A DNA stretch of 64,000 nt from the NCBI GenBank assembly GCA_964017195.1, contig OZ024887.1, forward strand, positions 8,010,032 through 8,074,031, read 5' to 3'. Made by a program: the position numbers and the translations under genes. A model generated the notes under the pieces. It did no database searches, was not told where the DNA came from, and saw only the letters and a list, made by a program, of their open reading frames with translations. Below, in pieces: positions 8,119 through 19,796 of the stretch. The stretch is from Siderastrea radians (lineage: Eukaryota; Cnidaria; Anthozoa; Scleractinia; Rhizangiidae). Positions within the stretch are counted from its first letter, which is position 1; each line of letters starts with the position of its first letter.

Positions 8119-9120
8119 ATGTGCTCGCTTATTTTCAATAAGTTGTCAAAAATTTATTACAGCCCGCAAGGGTATTGGAAAGGGTTTGCAGCAATTAAGA
8201 AATTAGCCCAGGCAGCGAAAGTTTCGGAAGATGTGGCTCAAAACTGGTTGATGAAGCAAGCTCTTTGGCAGGTTTATTTACCAGCCCCACGTTACATTCC
8301 AAGACCGAAATTTGATGTTCCTGTTCCAAACAAAGTTCACCAAGCCGATCTTCTGTATCTCCCACACGATCGCCCACCACGCTCCCGTAAAATTTTTAAA
8401 TATGCCCTCACAGTGGTAGATGTGGCCTCTCGATACAAAGAGGCCGAACCGTTGACCACAAAAGAGGCTAAAGAAGTTGCAGCTGCTCTGGAACGTATTT
8501 ATAGTCGTGGTCCTTTGAAGTGGCCGAAACTGCTTCAGGTCGATCCTGGTCGTGAGTTTATGGGCGCTGTGAATCAACTGCTTTCGAAACATAATGTTGA
8601 GGTTAGACGTGGTCGTGTGGATATTCACCGTGATCAAGCTATCGTTGAAAGATTCAACCGCACCCTGGCTGAACGACTGTTTGGACACCAATATGGGGTT
8701 GAAATGCACCTTCCAGAAAACAAAAGATCGACTGAATGGGTGGCCCGACTGCCCGCTGTTATTTCAGCTTTGAATAAGGAAGTCACTCGACTGACTGGTC
8801 AAAAACCTGTTGATGCCATCAAAAAGAAAACTGTTCCATCCAAACCCTCGACACCTTATTTGAGACCCGTTGGTGTGAACGAAAAAAAGCTCCCCTCCGG
8901 TTTACGTGTTCGCTATCTTTATCAACCCGGTGAACTTGAAGGTGGTCGACGAAGAGCTACCGACCCAATCTGGTCTTTGAATGTTTACGATTTTGAAAAG
9001 ATTATGATAAAACCAGACGCTCCGGTTATCTATTATTTGTTTGACGGACCAAAACGCTGGTTTGTCCGTGAAGAGCTTTTGGTTGTCCCTCCAGATACAC
9101 AACTACCACCAGCAATCTAA
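8119..9120 (+). CDS. Polinton integrase (RVE family)
   Basis: Retrovirus-like DDE integrase that inserts the Polinton, giving 6-bp target duplications. 333 codons, open from ATG 8119 to TAA 9118-9120. Catalytic residues are D77 (H-Q-A-D-L, codon 8347), D142 (L-Q-V-D-P-G, codon 8542) and E177 (A-I-V-E-R-F-N-R, codon 8647), with 34 residues between D142 and E177. The H-Q-A-D-L start of the RVE core, S-R-Y/V-V-D-V-A-S-R-Y and E-R-F-N-R-T-L are typical of the Polinton branch. The N-terminal helix-turn segment and basic C-terminal domain (ending with Y-x-F-D-G-P-K-R-W-F-V-R-E-E-L) are present, so the protein looks complete. The stop overlaps the stop of the convergent polymerase gene. This is the best preserved large gene of the element. 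Confidence 0.93.
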   Translation: MCSLIFNKLSKIYYSPQGYWKGFAAIKKLAQAAKVSEDVAQNWLMKQALWQVYLPAPRYIPRPKFDVPVPNKVHQADLLYLPHDRPPRSRKIFKYALTVVDVASRYKEAEPLTTKEAKEVAAALERIYSRGPLKWPKLLQVDPGREFMGAVNQLLSKHNVEVRRGRVDIHRDQAIVERFNRTLAERLFGHQYGVEMHLPENKRSTEWVARLPAVISALNKEVTRLTGQKPVDAIKKKTVPSKPSTPYLRPVGVNEKKLPSGLRVRYLYQPGELEGGRRRATDPIWSLNVYDFEKIMIKPDAPVIYYLFDGPKRWFVREELLVVPPDTQLPPAI

Positions 9121-12100
9121 CAATGAAACTCGATCGGTTCTGTGTGAATACCGTCTTCCAATACCCAGCGTTTGTCGTAGTAAGCACTCAACCCCAGCTT
9201 CTGCTGTTCGTAAGTAACCATCTGCCCGTCCCGCATCCTAAAACCTCTTAGTTGCTATGTCCTTGCTGCCTTCCAAAGCTTTCTTGAAACGCTGCCACGT
9301 GATCTCGTTTTGTTTCTTCGACACCCCTTTCGTGCTGAACTTCTTTTTTTTACCCTCAGATTCGTCAACGTAATAACATTTTGAACAGAGTGCGATCATT
9401 CTGCTGCCTTCACACTCGAGTTTAAAGAGCCCAGGGGTCCGACTGCTCCACTTATCCCAAGCTAACCACTCTTTCTTTTTTGCCTCAAATTCTATTTGCA
9501 GCTCTGGTTTGACGATGTCTTCCAACTTTTCTGCGCTAATTGCCACATAATTGCTGTCTGTGTCCATCTGAATCAATTCGAAATCTTTTCTGTCAAAATA
9601 TCTGTCAAGAAAGTCATAATAGAATTCAAGCATTCGAAGTTTAGCCAGTTGATATACAGCTATTCCAACCTGAAATGGTCTTCTGATTGTGATCCGAGGC
9701 TTTCGGCTTTCCAGCTCATACGCTTCCCCAATTTCGTCAAGATCACTGAAATATGCGCTTCGCAAGGCTCTGTCGACAACCTTTTCGTCTTTGGTGTAAA
9801 TAACGTTTGTTTGCCTCTCCAAGGCTTCGATGAGCTTTCCATACCCACTATTTCCTAACAGTTTGAATACTTCAGCCAGCAGCGCCTTGCTTTTTTCTTT
9901 ATCTCCAGTTCTACGAGCTTCAGTCACTTGCTCCACAAACCAAATGAATATTTTTGTTGGTTGGTAATCAATAGTCCGATAAACATTTGTGATCACTGCT
10001 CCATGCTCAAGATACCATCTAAGAAGAGGTGCGTATAATAATACCTTCTTTGCAGACAATGCTCCCACTAACTTCTTTCCGTCTCCGCGGTTCTTTTTTG
10101 TGTGTTTAAGATAGTCAAGCATATGTTGCGGCACAGCTTCAAGAGGAACCTCCTTGTTGTAGAAGAAAGGACACATTTCCTCAAACTTTGGGTGTAAGTG
10201 CTCAGGGATCTCTATATCAACTTCTGCAAATCCAAACCATTTTTCTTCTTTGAGCCTGTGTGTCAGTATGGGAGCGGCGGCTTCGTTATTGTAATGCACG
10301 ACACTTCCTTTTCCACAAGGCATGTCTTTAAGCATAGTTGACAAATACAAAGCGTTGGCGTCGTAACCCACTATATTTTTGCAAAAACGGGGTTCCGCTA
10401 TTCGATGAGACCTTATCTTCGTAACTCCAACTTGATGATATCTTGTGAAAACAAGGCTCGGTCCTCCAACAACAGCTTCTTTTAACATCTCATACGCTTC
10501 TTTGCACGGGCTGTAAAGATCTGCGCCCCTCTCAACACATCCACGAAGTAAGTAATGTAAACTAACACCTGGGATACTTACAGCATCTTTCAAAATATCG
10601 ATTCCTTTATCAGTGTAGAAAGCACGCATGTTTTCCAGCGCCTCGAGGCCAGGAGCTACATCGAGATTATTGTAGTAACGCAGCCAGTCTGCGAAGGAAC
10701 ACACCCCCTTTTCTTTGAACAGACGCTGGCACCCATCCCATTCATCCCGCGTGAGAACATAACCACCCTTCAGCTTCGAATACCAATCCTCATATTTCGG
10801 AAGTCCGCGAAAATCAAGTTTTTCAGGTGTGTTAAACCATTCATACGGAAACCACGATTTTACAGTTTCGCATTCATAAGCTTTTACCCATTTCTCATAA
10901 CTTGTACCCGGACCTAAGTAGTTTATGATATCAAGAAAGAGAAAGTTTTTACTCAAAATGAACATAATTTTGTTTCCATTTTTTGCAACTCTTACTTTAC
11001 CAGTTGTATCAGATAAACGTTCCGTGAAATGTTCTCTGATAAGATTCAAATTATATCTCCCGGAGTTAAACCCAAGAACTGGCACCTGATTACACCATTC
11101 TTCTATTTTGAGACGCTGTGCTTTTGTAAGCATATTTATGTCGTCAGGTATGAGGACTGCTCTTACTTGATCCCTAATATTTTTCTCACGCCTCTCAAGT
11201 TCTTCCATAAACTTGCGAACAAGCTCCGCAGGGTCTCTTTCACAGATATGAGTAGGTTCTCTGTCTAAAGTGTCATCTATGCTAACAGAAATTGGAACGT
11301 GTGTGTTTTCAATAGTTAACATGCCTGTAGGTTCCTTCCTCTGATTTTTATCTCCGTATGCTTCGAAGTCATACAATATAGCGTGTGGATAGCTTTGTAT
11401 TTGAGTCTGTGGCAACTTAATATTTATTTCTCCTACTTCACAAGACCATGCTTCGATTACATGGTAGCCAGCAGCTCGAAGCTTCTGTGTACGTTCAACA
11501 GTTGCTTTAAATCTATCTTCTCGTGTTTGGTCATGATGAGTAATAATTCTATTTCGATCATAAGGGTAACATTTTCGGCATCCATGCCAGTGACATCCGT
11601 GATATTGAAAAACAGTCTTTGTTTCATGGTTATAACCGTCTACAGGTGCACGCTCAACCCATCTTTCACCTCCATGCCCGCAAGCAGCGTGGTGAAAGTG
11701 AATTTTACGAAGTGCTGCTTCTTGTTCAAGCCAGCGAAGAGATTCTAAAGAAGATGAATGTTTTGGATAAAAAGCCTTCTCAAAAGCTGTTTGTGGTAAT
11801 TCAACTTTTTCGGCCGGACATTCAATCACAGTCTTCCCTTGCGCACACGTTTGGATATGCCGTTGAAGGTTGCAAGCTTTAGTAAATCTTGAACGACAAT
11901 GAACACATGCATAAATTTTTGCAAGCTTAGAAATATCTTTTATAAAGAAAGCATGCCCTTTGTAAATTCCAATTGTCAAAATATTTGTTAATTTGGCTGG
12001 TGGTGTCCTTCTAAGATGCCATACCACTTTACCATCCTCCAAACGTTCAGGCTCATACACACGAATACCCAACCAATCTTTGAAAATTTGTTTTTTATTA

Positions 12101-12888
12101 AGATGTTTTTCAACCTCATCAAGTTCATCTAAAGATGTTTTTCGGCTATTTTGTGGAGTAGCTATGAGGTTAAAGAAACTCTTAGCAAGTTCCCGTGCTG
12201 CCGTTGTACTTCGATCTGGTCTTCAAGCTCGGTGTACCGCAATACAGCGCCAAAGACATAAATTGTCTTGGTAAGCATCAAGAGCAATCATTGGACCCGC
12301 ACGCCCACGCGCACAATCACGCAGCCAATCTGGTAATGGTCCTGTACCTAAAAGAGGTTGACGGTCAAGAACAACCTTTACATCAACATTAAAATGGTCT
12401 TCAAACACCCATTTTGTGTCAGGTCTGTTTATATTGTCAGAATCCAAACGTACTTTTTCCCGCTCACTCAACCATTTCTCCGCATCAGAAAAACGTTCAA
12501 ACCAAGGCGAACCTTCATTAGTGTACCACACCATTGACGAATCGTCTTCAATGTTGCGTAGCTGATTTGAAAAAATATGTCTAACGTAAAAAGATGTGTG
12601 AACTTTCTCTCTCATTTTTTTCATAAAATCTGGTGTAAGCTCTTTTTCAAGGCTTCTAATGATGCGCCAGCGGATGTAACGTCGCCCTCTTTTTTCTTCT
12701 CCCTCATATTCAGAAGTGTCATATAAATCAAGAATCTCATTCTGATAGTTTGTAACATTTCGGATATTTTCTCGAGAAATTGGATCAAACTTCCTCAAAA
12801 TTTCTTGTGTTTTTCTCCCCCTTCTACGAAAAGGAGCGGTCGGTTGAAATGTTTTAGGAATTAAAGGTTTATCTAAACTCTTCTCCAC
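9117..12888 (-). pseudogene. Protein-primed family B DNA polymerase, two frameshifts
   Basis: Replicates the element from its ends by protein priming. About 1,257 codons in all. N-terminal section (12888-12223) includes D-N-L-C-L-W-R-C-I-A-V-H, a known Polinton polymerase landmark. One frameshift near 12220-12226 leads into the main section with a C2H2 finger, an H-G-C-H-W-H-G-C endonuclease-like block, exonuclease motif Y-D-F-E-A-Y-G, polymerase A (G-Y-D-A-N-A-L-Y), B (K-L-L-G-N-S-G-Y-G) and C (M-D-T-D-S). A T run at 9238-9245 shifts the frame and brings a TAG (9238-9240). Beyond it about 40 more C-terminal codons (K-R-W-V-L-E-D-G-I-H) continue to TAG 9119-9117. The 5' end opens at a GTG with no ATG in frame up to the element end. 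All catalytic motifs are present. Confidence 0.92.
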
Positions 12889-12978
12889 TTTCTCAAAACA
12901 ATAATATGTGGGGGTTTTAAAATTCGAAAATAAACCTCTGACAATCAGGTGGTATTCATTAAACTCATGATATACTAC
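12889..12978. other. Right terminal 90 bp of the Polinton
   Basis: Short A/T-rich stretch between the polymerase gene and the inferred end (TATACTACT). It should be part of the terminal inverted repeat; the matching left repeat is outside the window, so the repeat length cannot be judged. Confidence 0.45.
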
Positions 12979-14891
12979 TAATTGTAAGGCGGCTAGGTCT
13001 GTTTTGTAAAGCGCTATAGAGCTCTCTGGATATAGAGTAAATAAATATTATTAATATTATTATTATTCAGTAACAAAAAGTACTTTACCTTACAGTTTGA
13101 TTGGTATTCTTGTACACAGTTTCCAAATGTGCATCTATTTTGCTGTTATCTGCAACAAATTTTTCTCCATAATAACAGTCTTTTTTTCGCCTGAAACACA
13201 ACAATATTTAAGACTGAAAATAGAAAATGCCACACATGTTGATGATGTAACCGATGATACAAATGCAAGGAAGCTTGGTTAATAGTAAACTGTTTGTTCA
13301 CATAAGCAAGTGCTTTTAAGTTATTCCAAACTACCACAAATGTTCGCCTCGTAATATCAAAGCACACAATTCAAGATTTCTTCCGTAAATAGCCTGCTGG
13401 CGGGATTCTCAAGGTGAAGCTGACTGCCAGATATTCTGATTTGAACTGACCTCATAATTACCCCTTTCAATCTTTCAAAGATTATCATCAGGTAAAGAAA
13501 TACTCACATGGACATATTTCTCACTGAGTAATATCATTCAAGAAAACAAGCTAGCAAGGCCACATGGTGTCAGCAATGTCAATGCTGAACACACCAGTAT
13601 CATGTAAAAATTGGAAAGCTTTTACATCTGTCTAATATCAACTTCTTCAGGTACTGAGTACATCTCTTTCAAAATGAGCCATTAGCCATTTTCTTTGCTG
13701 TCTACAGAGGACTATTAATTTTGTGTCACTTACAGCATCTTGGTGGACTTTAATGGAAGCCCTTCAGCAGACAATGAGACCTTGTATTTGCTGTCAATAA
13801 TTACTACAATATGATTAAAACAACTATTTAAACAGTGATGAGAATACATACTTTCCAGCTGACTTATAACGATACAACTTGGCATTCACATCCACGTGAG
13901 CAGAATGCTGATACACGGCAGGTTGCGCACCCCATGAAGTCTTTAGACTGTAGTACGTTTAACTCATGACAGCAAAATTTCCACTCTTTAAAGGCAATAC
14001 TGAATGCACTGTCATTAATAACACCCACCTATATAGTTAAAAACATAACAGGAAACCTTTACAACTACATAACATTTTCTAAGGAGTGAAGAAGTGTACT
14101 GCAGAGTTTCTGTGAGTTTTTTTAGTGTTGTATTCTACATAAGATAGAATTTGCCAAGTTCGATCCTCAATCAATTTATGCTCTGCGATTTAACTCAATA
14201 TAATAATATTATTATCATTAATAATCTGTTGTAAGTGTTGAAATTGTAAGCTAACAGTTATCTGACAGTGAACCAACAGCAGTTAAAATATGTTTGACGC
14301 TGCCAACTGGCAAACTTTGCTGTATATAATATTGTAGTTGTGATAAGTATGCAGGCAAAATTTAAATAACAGATTGACGATACCAATTGGAAATGAAAAA
14401 CAACAACAACAACCAAGAGATGAATGATAGGAAGGGGGAGGGAGTGACAGGAATGCAGTTACACGCATGAAAATCAAGTGTGAATTAAATGCAAATAAAG
14501 TAGGACCATCCTATAAGCAACGGCCCTCTCTTCCAAACTCTCCAACAAACTTATCCTTCCTCTTAAAATAGAAAAATCTTCCAAAGAACATAAAAAAATA
14601 CTCTCAGATGATCCAGGGAGGCGTTTCTGCATCAATTCCCACTTTGTGAGAATGACTTGGGTAACGGACATACTGGGTATTCACTATGGCGGCAGGCCAA
14701 TACCAATGACATACAAGATTGGCAAGATCTAATGGCGAAGATACCTTGCCACAAACAGTGCATTGATATCTAAATACAGTGAGATCAAATCGTCCTAAAA
14801 AGAAGAAGTGAGACCAATCAATAATTGTCAAAGAAACAAACCTGTAATCGCTTTATCAAAAAAGCAGTTTAAATGAAACTAAGAATATTAA

Positions 14892-15311
14892 GACGGAATC
14901 CATTAGGAAATTGAGTAATTGAAATTTGCAGTGGACAAAAATCTTGTACCAGAATAATTTAAAGCATATCGCATTCTTTTTTACATTTTTTGAGAGCTAT
15001 GGATGTAATTTGTTATCTGTAATAACCCCAAAGACAATTTCTTATGGGAGCCCGAGAAAATAAATTTCAAATTTCACAAAATGAAATCTTGCGCATAAAA
15101 ATTTACCTATTTTACCCGTGTTTACACAATTCCTGTGAAATTTGAAATTTAATTTCACGGGCTCCCATAAGAAATTGTCTTTGGTGTTATTACAGATAAC
15201 TAATTACGTCGATAGCTCTTAAAAAGTGTCAAAAAGAATGCGATAAACTTTCAATTATTCTGGTACAAGGTTTTTGTCCACTGGTTACTCAATTTCCTGA
15301 TGGATTCCATC
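14892..15311. mobile_element. Foldback MITE, 420 bp, TTAA target
   Basis: The arms (about 190 bp each) are inverted repeats starting GACGGAATCCATTAGG and ending CCTGATGGATTCCATC. TTAA flanks it at 14888-14891 and 15312-15315. Copy B has a single TTAA at the same place (47240-47243), which is a clean empty site. TTAA specificity is known for piggyBac-type elements; the family here is inferred from that alone. No coding capacity. Confidence 0.85.
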
Positions 15312-16120
15312 TTAAACTGGTTCATAAACCTAATGTAACATTTTATACAGGTAATATAAAATTCTTATTAGTATTGACTTTCATTTTATACAGGTCAATA
15401 AATGTAAAATTTAAACAAGTAATTATGTAAAATTCCTATAGGTATTGACTTTTTCTCTTTTTATTCTGTACCTTTTTTCTGTAAAGCCCTTGTGGGACGA
15501 ATAAAGTAATTGCAGTCACAACAATGCATTTGTCATCAGTGGATACTGCTGCACACTGTCCCACAGCTGAACATCTCTTACAAGAAAATGATGATACACG
15601 TACACGTCATAATAAATCAATTACATTATGTATATATAAGAATGAAAATCAAATAATAATATTGTTATGCCCAGTGAGAACCCAAAGGCAGTAATAAAAC
15701 AATTGATGTGCTTGGGGTCATTAAGAAGTGTCTGGAAAAATATGTTGAAAGAGTCCCAGGCACAGCCAGCATTAATCCAAAAAATTACTCTTCTCGGAAC
15801 AGCTCACATCCTCAGAAAGGTTCTGTCAATCAAATGAACTCTTTGGCACTTAATTCCATGGTTTGGACCTGGTGCTTCAGAGACTAAACAAGCAAGCCAA
15901 GAATTATTATAATAATAATACTCCTAATAATAACACAAATAAAAATAATTTTAAGCCCACAAACAAATAAAAACAAGGCAAAGTTAACACAAACTATGGT
16001 TTCAAAGCCCAAAATATTTGCATTGATTTATTGATTGTGACTCAAGATTTCAACTACAATAAAGTGAAAAGATACCAGTCACGGAAGATTACAAAGGTAG
16101 CTAAACACCATAACACATGT

Positions 16121-17069
16121 ACTGTAAGCCTTATGCATGGTTCAATTCTACCTGTTACCATCTCCCCCCCCCGGGCATACCCCAGGGAATTTCCAATTTT
16201 GTTCTCACTTGGCGGTCTGTTCCCCACCCCCGGGCACGCAGAAAGAGACAATTCCCCACCCCCGGGACTCCTCATCGACCACAAATACGTTGTTTTGTGT
16301 ACAAAACATAGATTACGATATTGATTTCCGTTCTATAGCAAAACCCGCCGGACGTTTTGACAAGAACTTAAAAGCTTTTCTAGAGTTTCTTTTACGAAGG
16401 ACACTACATGTATTATGTAATAAAAACATGAACACTATATTTGAAAAAGAAAACTGAAGCTAGCGAGTAAAGAAATGGTCTTCGCCACGTGATTTATTCT
16501 AAATATAGCACATACGTACAGGAGGCCCGTGAACAAATTGATGGCAGCATTTTAAAGAATTTTTTCTTAGCTTGTTTCACAAGAATGAACACTGGACTGA
16601 GAGCCTCTGTTTAATATAAAGCCGTGCATCCGTTTTCATATAGAGTCTATTTAATAAGTTGTCTTAGTATATACATAAATACGCTGAAGAAACATTTCTT
16701 TGTTTGTGACGAACACCATCCATTCGAGTACGCATAAAACGCACATTCGTTTAACAATTTAAAATAAAAGTAACTTCGAATACAGATTTTAATTTTGAGA
16801 GATTATTCTTCTCTAACCAGTGTGCTACAAATTCTAGAGATTCTCCCTGGAAATAGGTAGTCTTCTCCACGCGGTCCGGCGTCAACCGAGAAGTGACGTA
16901 CTTCACAAGAACAACAAGAAGTTATTTTCGATTTGCCCTGCCCCCCTCCCCCTGGGACAAGACGGCTTCAAACAATTCCCCACCCCTGGGACCGAAGGGT
17001 TGGACTTGTCCCCGGGGTTGCCCGGGGGGATGGTAACAGGTAAAATTGAACCATGCATTAGCTCACAGT
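16121..17069. mobile_element. Non-autonomous element with about 45-bp inverted ends (copy A)
   Basis: Left end ACTGTAAGCCT...ATGCATGGTTCAATT and right end AATTGAACCATGCAT...ACAGT are inverted copies. GC-rich C/G runs (CCCCGGG) sit inside both ends. It has no transposase ORF. The same element is present in copy B, so it predates the split of A and B. Target duplication not evident. Confidence 0.55.
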
Positions 17070-17433
17070 GTTATATACATGAACAAAAGAGACATGCCTT
17101 CCGAATTAGTGTCTGTTTCCAGTGTGGAAATTTCGTCCATGCAACTGCCAGAACAACAACGTCAGAAGCATCATCCTCAAGGAGATCATCAGATGCTATA
17201 AACGAAAGCCAACGTATGTTTCAGTATGTAAAATTTAAAGCAGGAAATGGATGTGTTAGGGGATGCGTATATCATGTAGCACTCCTCTCTTCTAGGTAGC
17301 GGCGACTGAGTGAAGCAATCTTTGTATTGAAGTGTTTACGTTGGCGAATATTAATAAATTTAAACAGAAATCTTCTAGGTATAAGCCTCACAAACTTAAT
17401 ATAAATATTTAAGTTCGCTAAACTCACCAGTAG

Positions 17434-19246
17434 TCCAGGCTGCATTTTGCGTACATTTCCCGGAAGATCTTCGGCGTGGGTTTCCAAATCGCTCGGCGTA
17501 CTGGCGTACGATCGTGGTCTTTGGCGTAAAGCGGCGTAAGACCAAGCCAGCACGGCGTAGGAGGGTGTAAGCTCACCTCATCTTAACGATATTGTACGTT
17601 GGCGTGTAGCCGAGGTAACCACCTTGGCGTGTGAAAATTTTTACCGTTTAAACAATAAACTTCTGGACACCGAATAATATCCGGGATTTCACCATACCTG
17701 GCGCAGGATTTAGAGTCCACGGGCTCCTTGGTCAGCGGTTGTTGACCACTCGTAGCCAGAGTCCTCAACTAATAAAGAATAAAGGTTGATTTCCACTTTC
17801 GCGTAAATTTTACGTGCGTACGGGCGTGAATTTAACTGGCTTTACATGCGTAAATAAAATTAGAGACGATGTATGAACGACTTACATAAACATAAAAAGT
17901 TGAAAGTTTTCAACCTTTTTACGTTTACGTAAGCCGTTCATACATCGTCTCTAATTTTATTTACGCACGTAAAGCCAGTTAAATTCACGGCCGTACGCAC
18001 GTAAAATTTACGCAACAGTGGAAATCCACCTTAAAGAATACACGAGTATGATAGCCTTTCAAGCAAATGGCAAGTAAGTCAGAGGAAAATCGGACTTGAG
18101 TCACTTTGGATCTCGTTGATACGACAGTTTGGTACTTAAAGATTCAGAGCTCTCAAGTCTCAATGCGTGAGACTCACGCAAACGAATGCAATCTTACGCC
18201 CTCACGCTAGAACTATTATTTCTCATGCATTTCAGGTTTTTGATTTAAACAGTTCATTTTGAGGCAGAAAATTGCTGCTTAAGTTAAGTGACTCCCTAAT
18301 GAACCATCATTCTGGGAATACTTCACTCCATGTTCCCTTTGTACTGGCTTCGAACGCTTTCTAACAATGGAAATTCTCGTGCAGTTCTTGTTCTACCACA
18401 TTGAAATGCCAGTGAAGAGAGAGTTTTTCTCTAATAAGGAAAAACTAAACAACATTTCGGCCCTCTCTCCAGATGGATGGTACACTGGCCTCTCTGCTTA
18501 GTATTAAAACGGCCAACAAGGAGTCATCTTTTGAACCACCTGCAGATTAGTTGGTCAGTGCCAAGAAAGCTACTTGGAACTACAACTACAACAAAGAGCA
18601 TCAGAGTGACAGCATGTAGAAGAAACTCCTGTTTTTCACCGATATGACGTGTTAATTTGACTTCTGGATAAATTGGAATGTTAAGAAAGAGTTGATATTA
18701 GTCCATTTAAAAGAAAAATGTGGAATCTAAATAGTTACTTTCGAAGGGTCACATTTCCGCTCAGAATAAAGGAAAACACGTCTTAGCTACTTCAATTTTT
18801 CAAAATTTTCTGGGGGAGCATGCCCCCAAACCCCCCTAGAAAGGTGACGCCTTTAGCGTCACAATAGACGACTACGCCGTCAAAAAGCCGTCAAACATCT
18901 CACTCTTGGGTGACAAATCAACTTGAGAGCTCTGAAGATTGCCTCGTTGCATTAGTCCAGTAGAATGCCTTGTCACTGTCTTCAGATTTGTAGTGATAGA
19001 AAGTTGTACTAGTAATTATAAACATGAAAAAATAAACCGAACCATAAGTTTTTAGTCCATCAACTTTCTTGTCCTCGTTACTTCGCCTCTCTTTCGCATT
19101 TGCGGCGGGAAGAGGAGAGAGCCTAGCTTGGGGACTGGGGACGAGGTTGCTGGCGTCGGCGCCTCGGCGGCCGCTTGGCGTACAACTTCAAAACTCTTGG
19201 CGTATCTTCGGCGTGGGACGTACACGGAATGCACCCCGGCCAGTAG
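17434..19246. mobile_element. 1.8-kb insertion specific to copy A, 7-bp flanking repeat
   Basis: Flanked by CCAGTAG (17427-17433 and 19240-19246, the right copy counted within this span). Copy B is uninterrupted here, apart from one substitution in this heptamer. The ends match as imperfect inverted repeats (CCAGGCTGCATTTTGCGTAC against CCGGGGTGCATTCCGTGTAC), with GGCGT-rich subterminal DNA. It lies within the first exon of the KDZ-like gene, 7 bases from the donor. It contains a nested hairpin MITE (17782-18032) and no transposase ORF. Confidence 0.65.
17782..18032. mobile_element. Hairpin MITE, 251 bp, 8-bp target duplication, nested
   Basis: Nearly a full palindrome: AAGGTTGATTTCCAC at the left pairs with GTGGAAATCCACCTT at the right, and the arms continue inward for about 115 bp. 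AAAGAATA flanks both sides (17774-17781, 18033-18040). An 8-bp duplication fits hAT-like or P-like mobilisation. Confidence 0.8.
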
Positions 19247-19473
19247 TACGTGACGTTCTTGAACGGTAGGGTCTATACCGCGATTTATAAAGTCGATCGC
19301 CAGTGACGGGGTCCCTTCGAAATTCCATGACCGTACGCTTAGTAGTCTTCTTTTTCTCCAAACTAAGAGCAAGACCCGCAAGTATATCAGAAGGTGTACC
19401 GTGTTTCGATCTTCTTTTTGCGGGCACGACAGGTACCGCGTTGCTCCGCCATTTTGTTTCTCTAGGGCTTGCA

Positions 19474-19796
19474 CAACCTCGTCCCCAGGGCCTTCTCCTC
19501 GTTCAAAATGGCGGTCGGAGAAACCCCTGGCCAAGGCTGCCAAAATGGCTCCAAAAATTCGTTAGAATTTTGTCACGTAAACACTTTGAAATGTATTCGT
19601 TCCGTTTGAATAACAGTTTCAGATTGCAAAAAGACAAACAGGGCCGCCAGACGCTAAAGCCAACCTTCGAAAAAGCCGTTTCATCATGTGTCACGTGACA
19701 AAATACTCCACGATTCTTGGAGTATTTCAGCAGCCTTGGCCAGGGGTTTCTCCGACCGCCATTTTGAAAGAGGAGAAGGCCCTGGGGACGAGGTTG
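19474..19796. mobile_element. CAACCTCGTCCCCAGGG-type MITE, copy 1, 9-bp target duplication
   Basis: 323 bp with inverted ends CAACCTCGTCCCCAGGG...CCTGGGGACGAGGTTG and an internal GGCGGTCGGAGAAA block also inverted. GGGCTTGCA is duplicated at 19465-19473 and 19797-19805. Copy B has a single GGGCTTCCA at the empty site (about 49604). The 9-bp duplication suggests a MULE-like or related mover. Confidence 0.85.

Larger units (their letters stand above)
1..12978. mobile_element. Polinton/Maverick (adintovirus-like) element, left end outside the window
   Basis: A virus-like self-synthesising transposon recognised by its gene set: RVE integrase, protein-primed family B polymerase, A32-type packaging ATPase, adenain-like cysteine protease, double-jelly-roll major capsid and single-jelly-roll minor capsid. 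The genes are tightly packed on both strands over about 13 kb, a usual size for Polintons (15-20 kb when complete). The right end is inferred at 12978: homology between duplicate copies A and B begins at 12979, and the Polinton side ends in TACTACT, compatible with the AG-type termini reported for the group. AATTGT at 12979-12984 would be the 6-bp target duplication, but its partner and the left inverted repeat are outside the window. Most large genes are broken, so this copy is probably not autonomous, unless the single-base breaks are assembly errors. Confidence 0.93.
13094..19452 (-). pseudogene. KDZ-like multi-exon gene, copy A, every exon damaged
   Basis: Counterpart of the gene at 45442-49589. 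The first exon (ATG 19452-19450) has a 7-bp insertion that shifts the frame after about 17 codons and is split near its donor by the 17434-19246 insertion. The second exon (15511-15600) has lost both splice borders. The third (14555-14794) has a one-base shift after the W-P-A-A-I-V-N-T-Q-Y-V stretch, and its donor reads AT instead of GT. The fourth (13852-14028) lacks 2 bp before the C-x-x-C...D-G-N block. The fifth (13094-13190) is 2 bp shorter than in B. Downstream the Polinton begins at 12978, so the 3' part of the gene is missing here. A dead copy. Confidence 0.65.

Noticed and set aside
13146..13367. 73-codon minus-strand ORF present in both copies
   Set aside because: Mostly intron sequence upstream of the fifth KDZ-like exon; the exon itself uses another frame.
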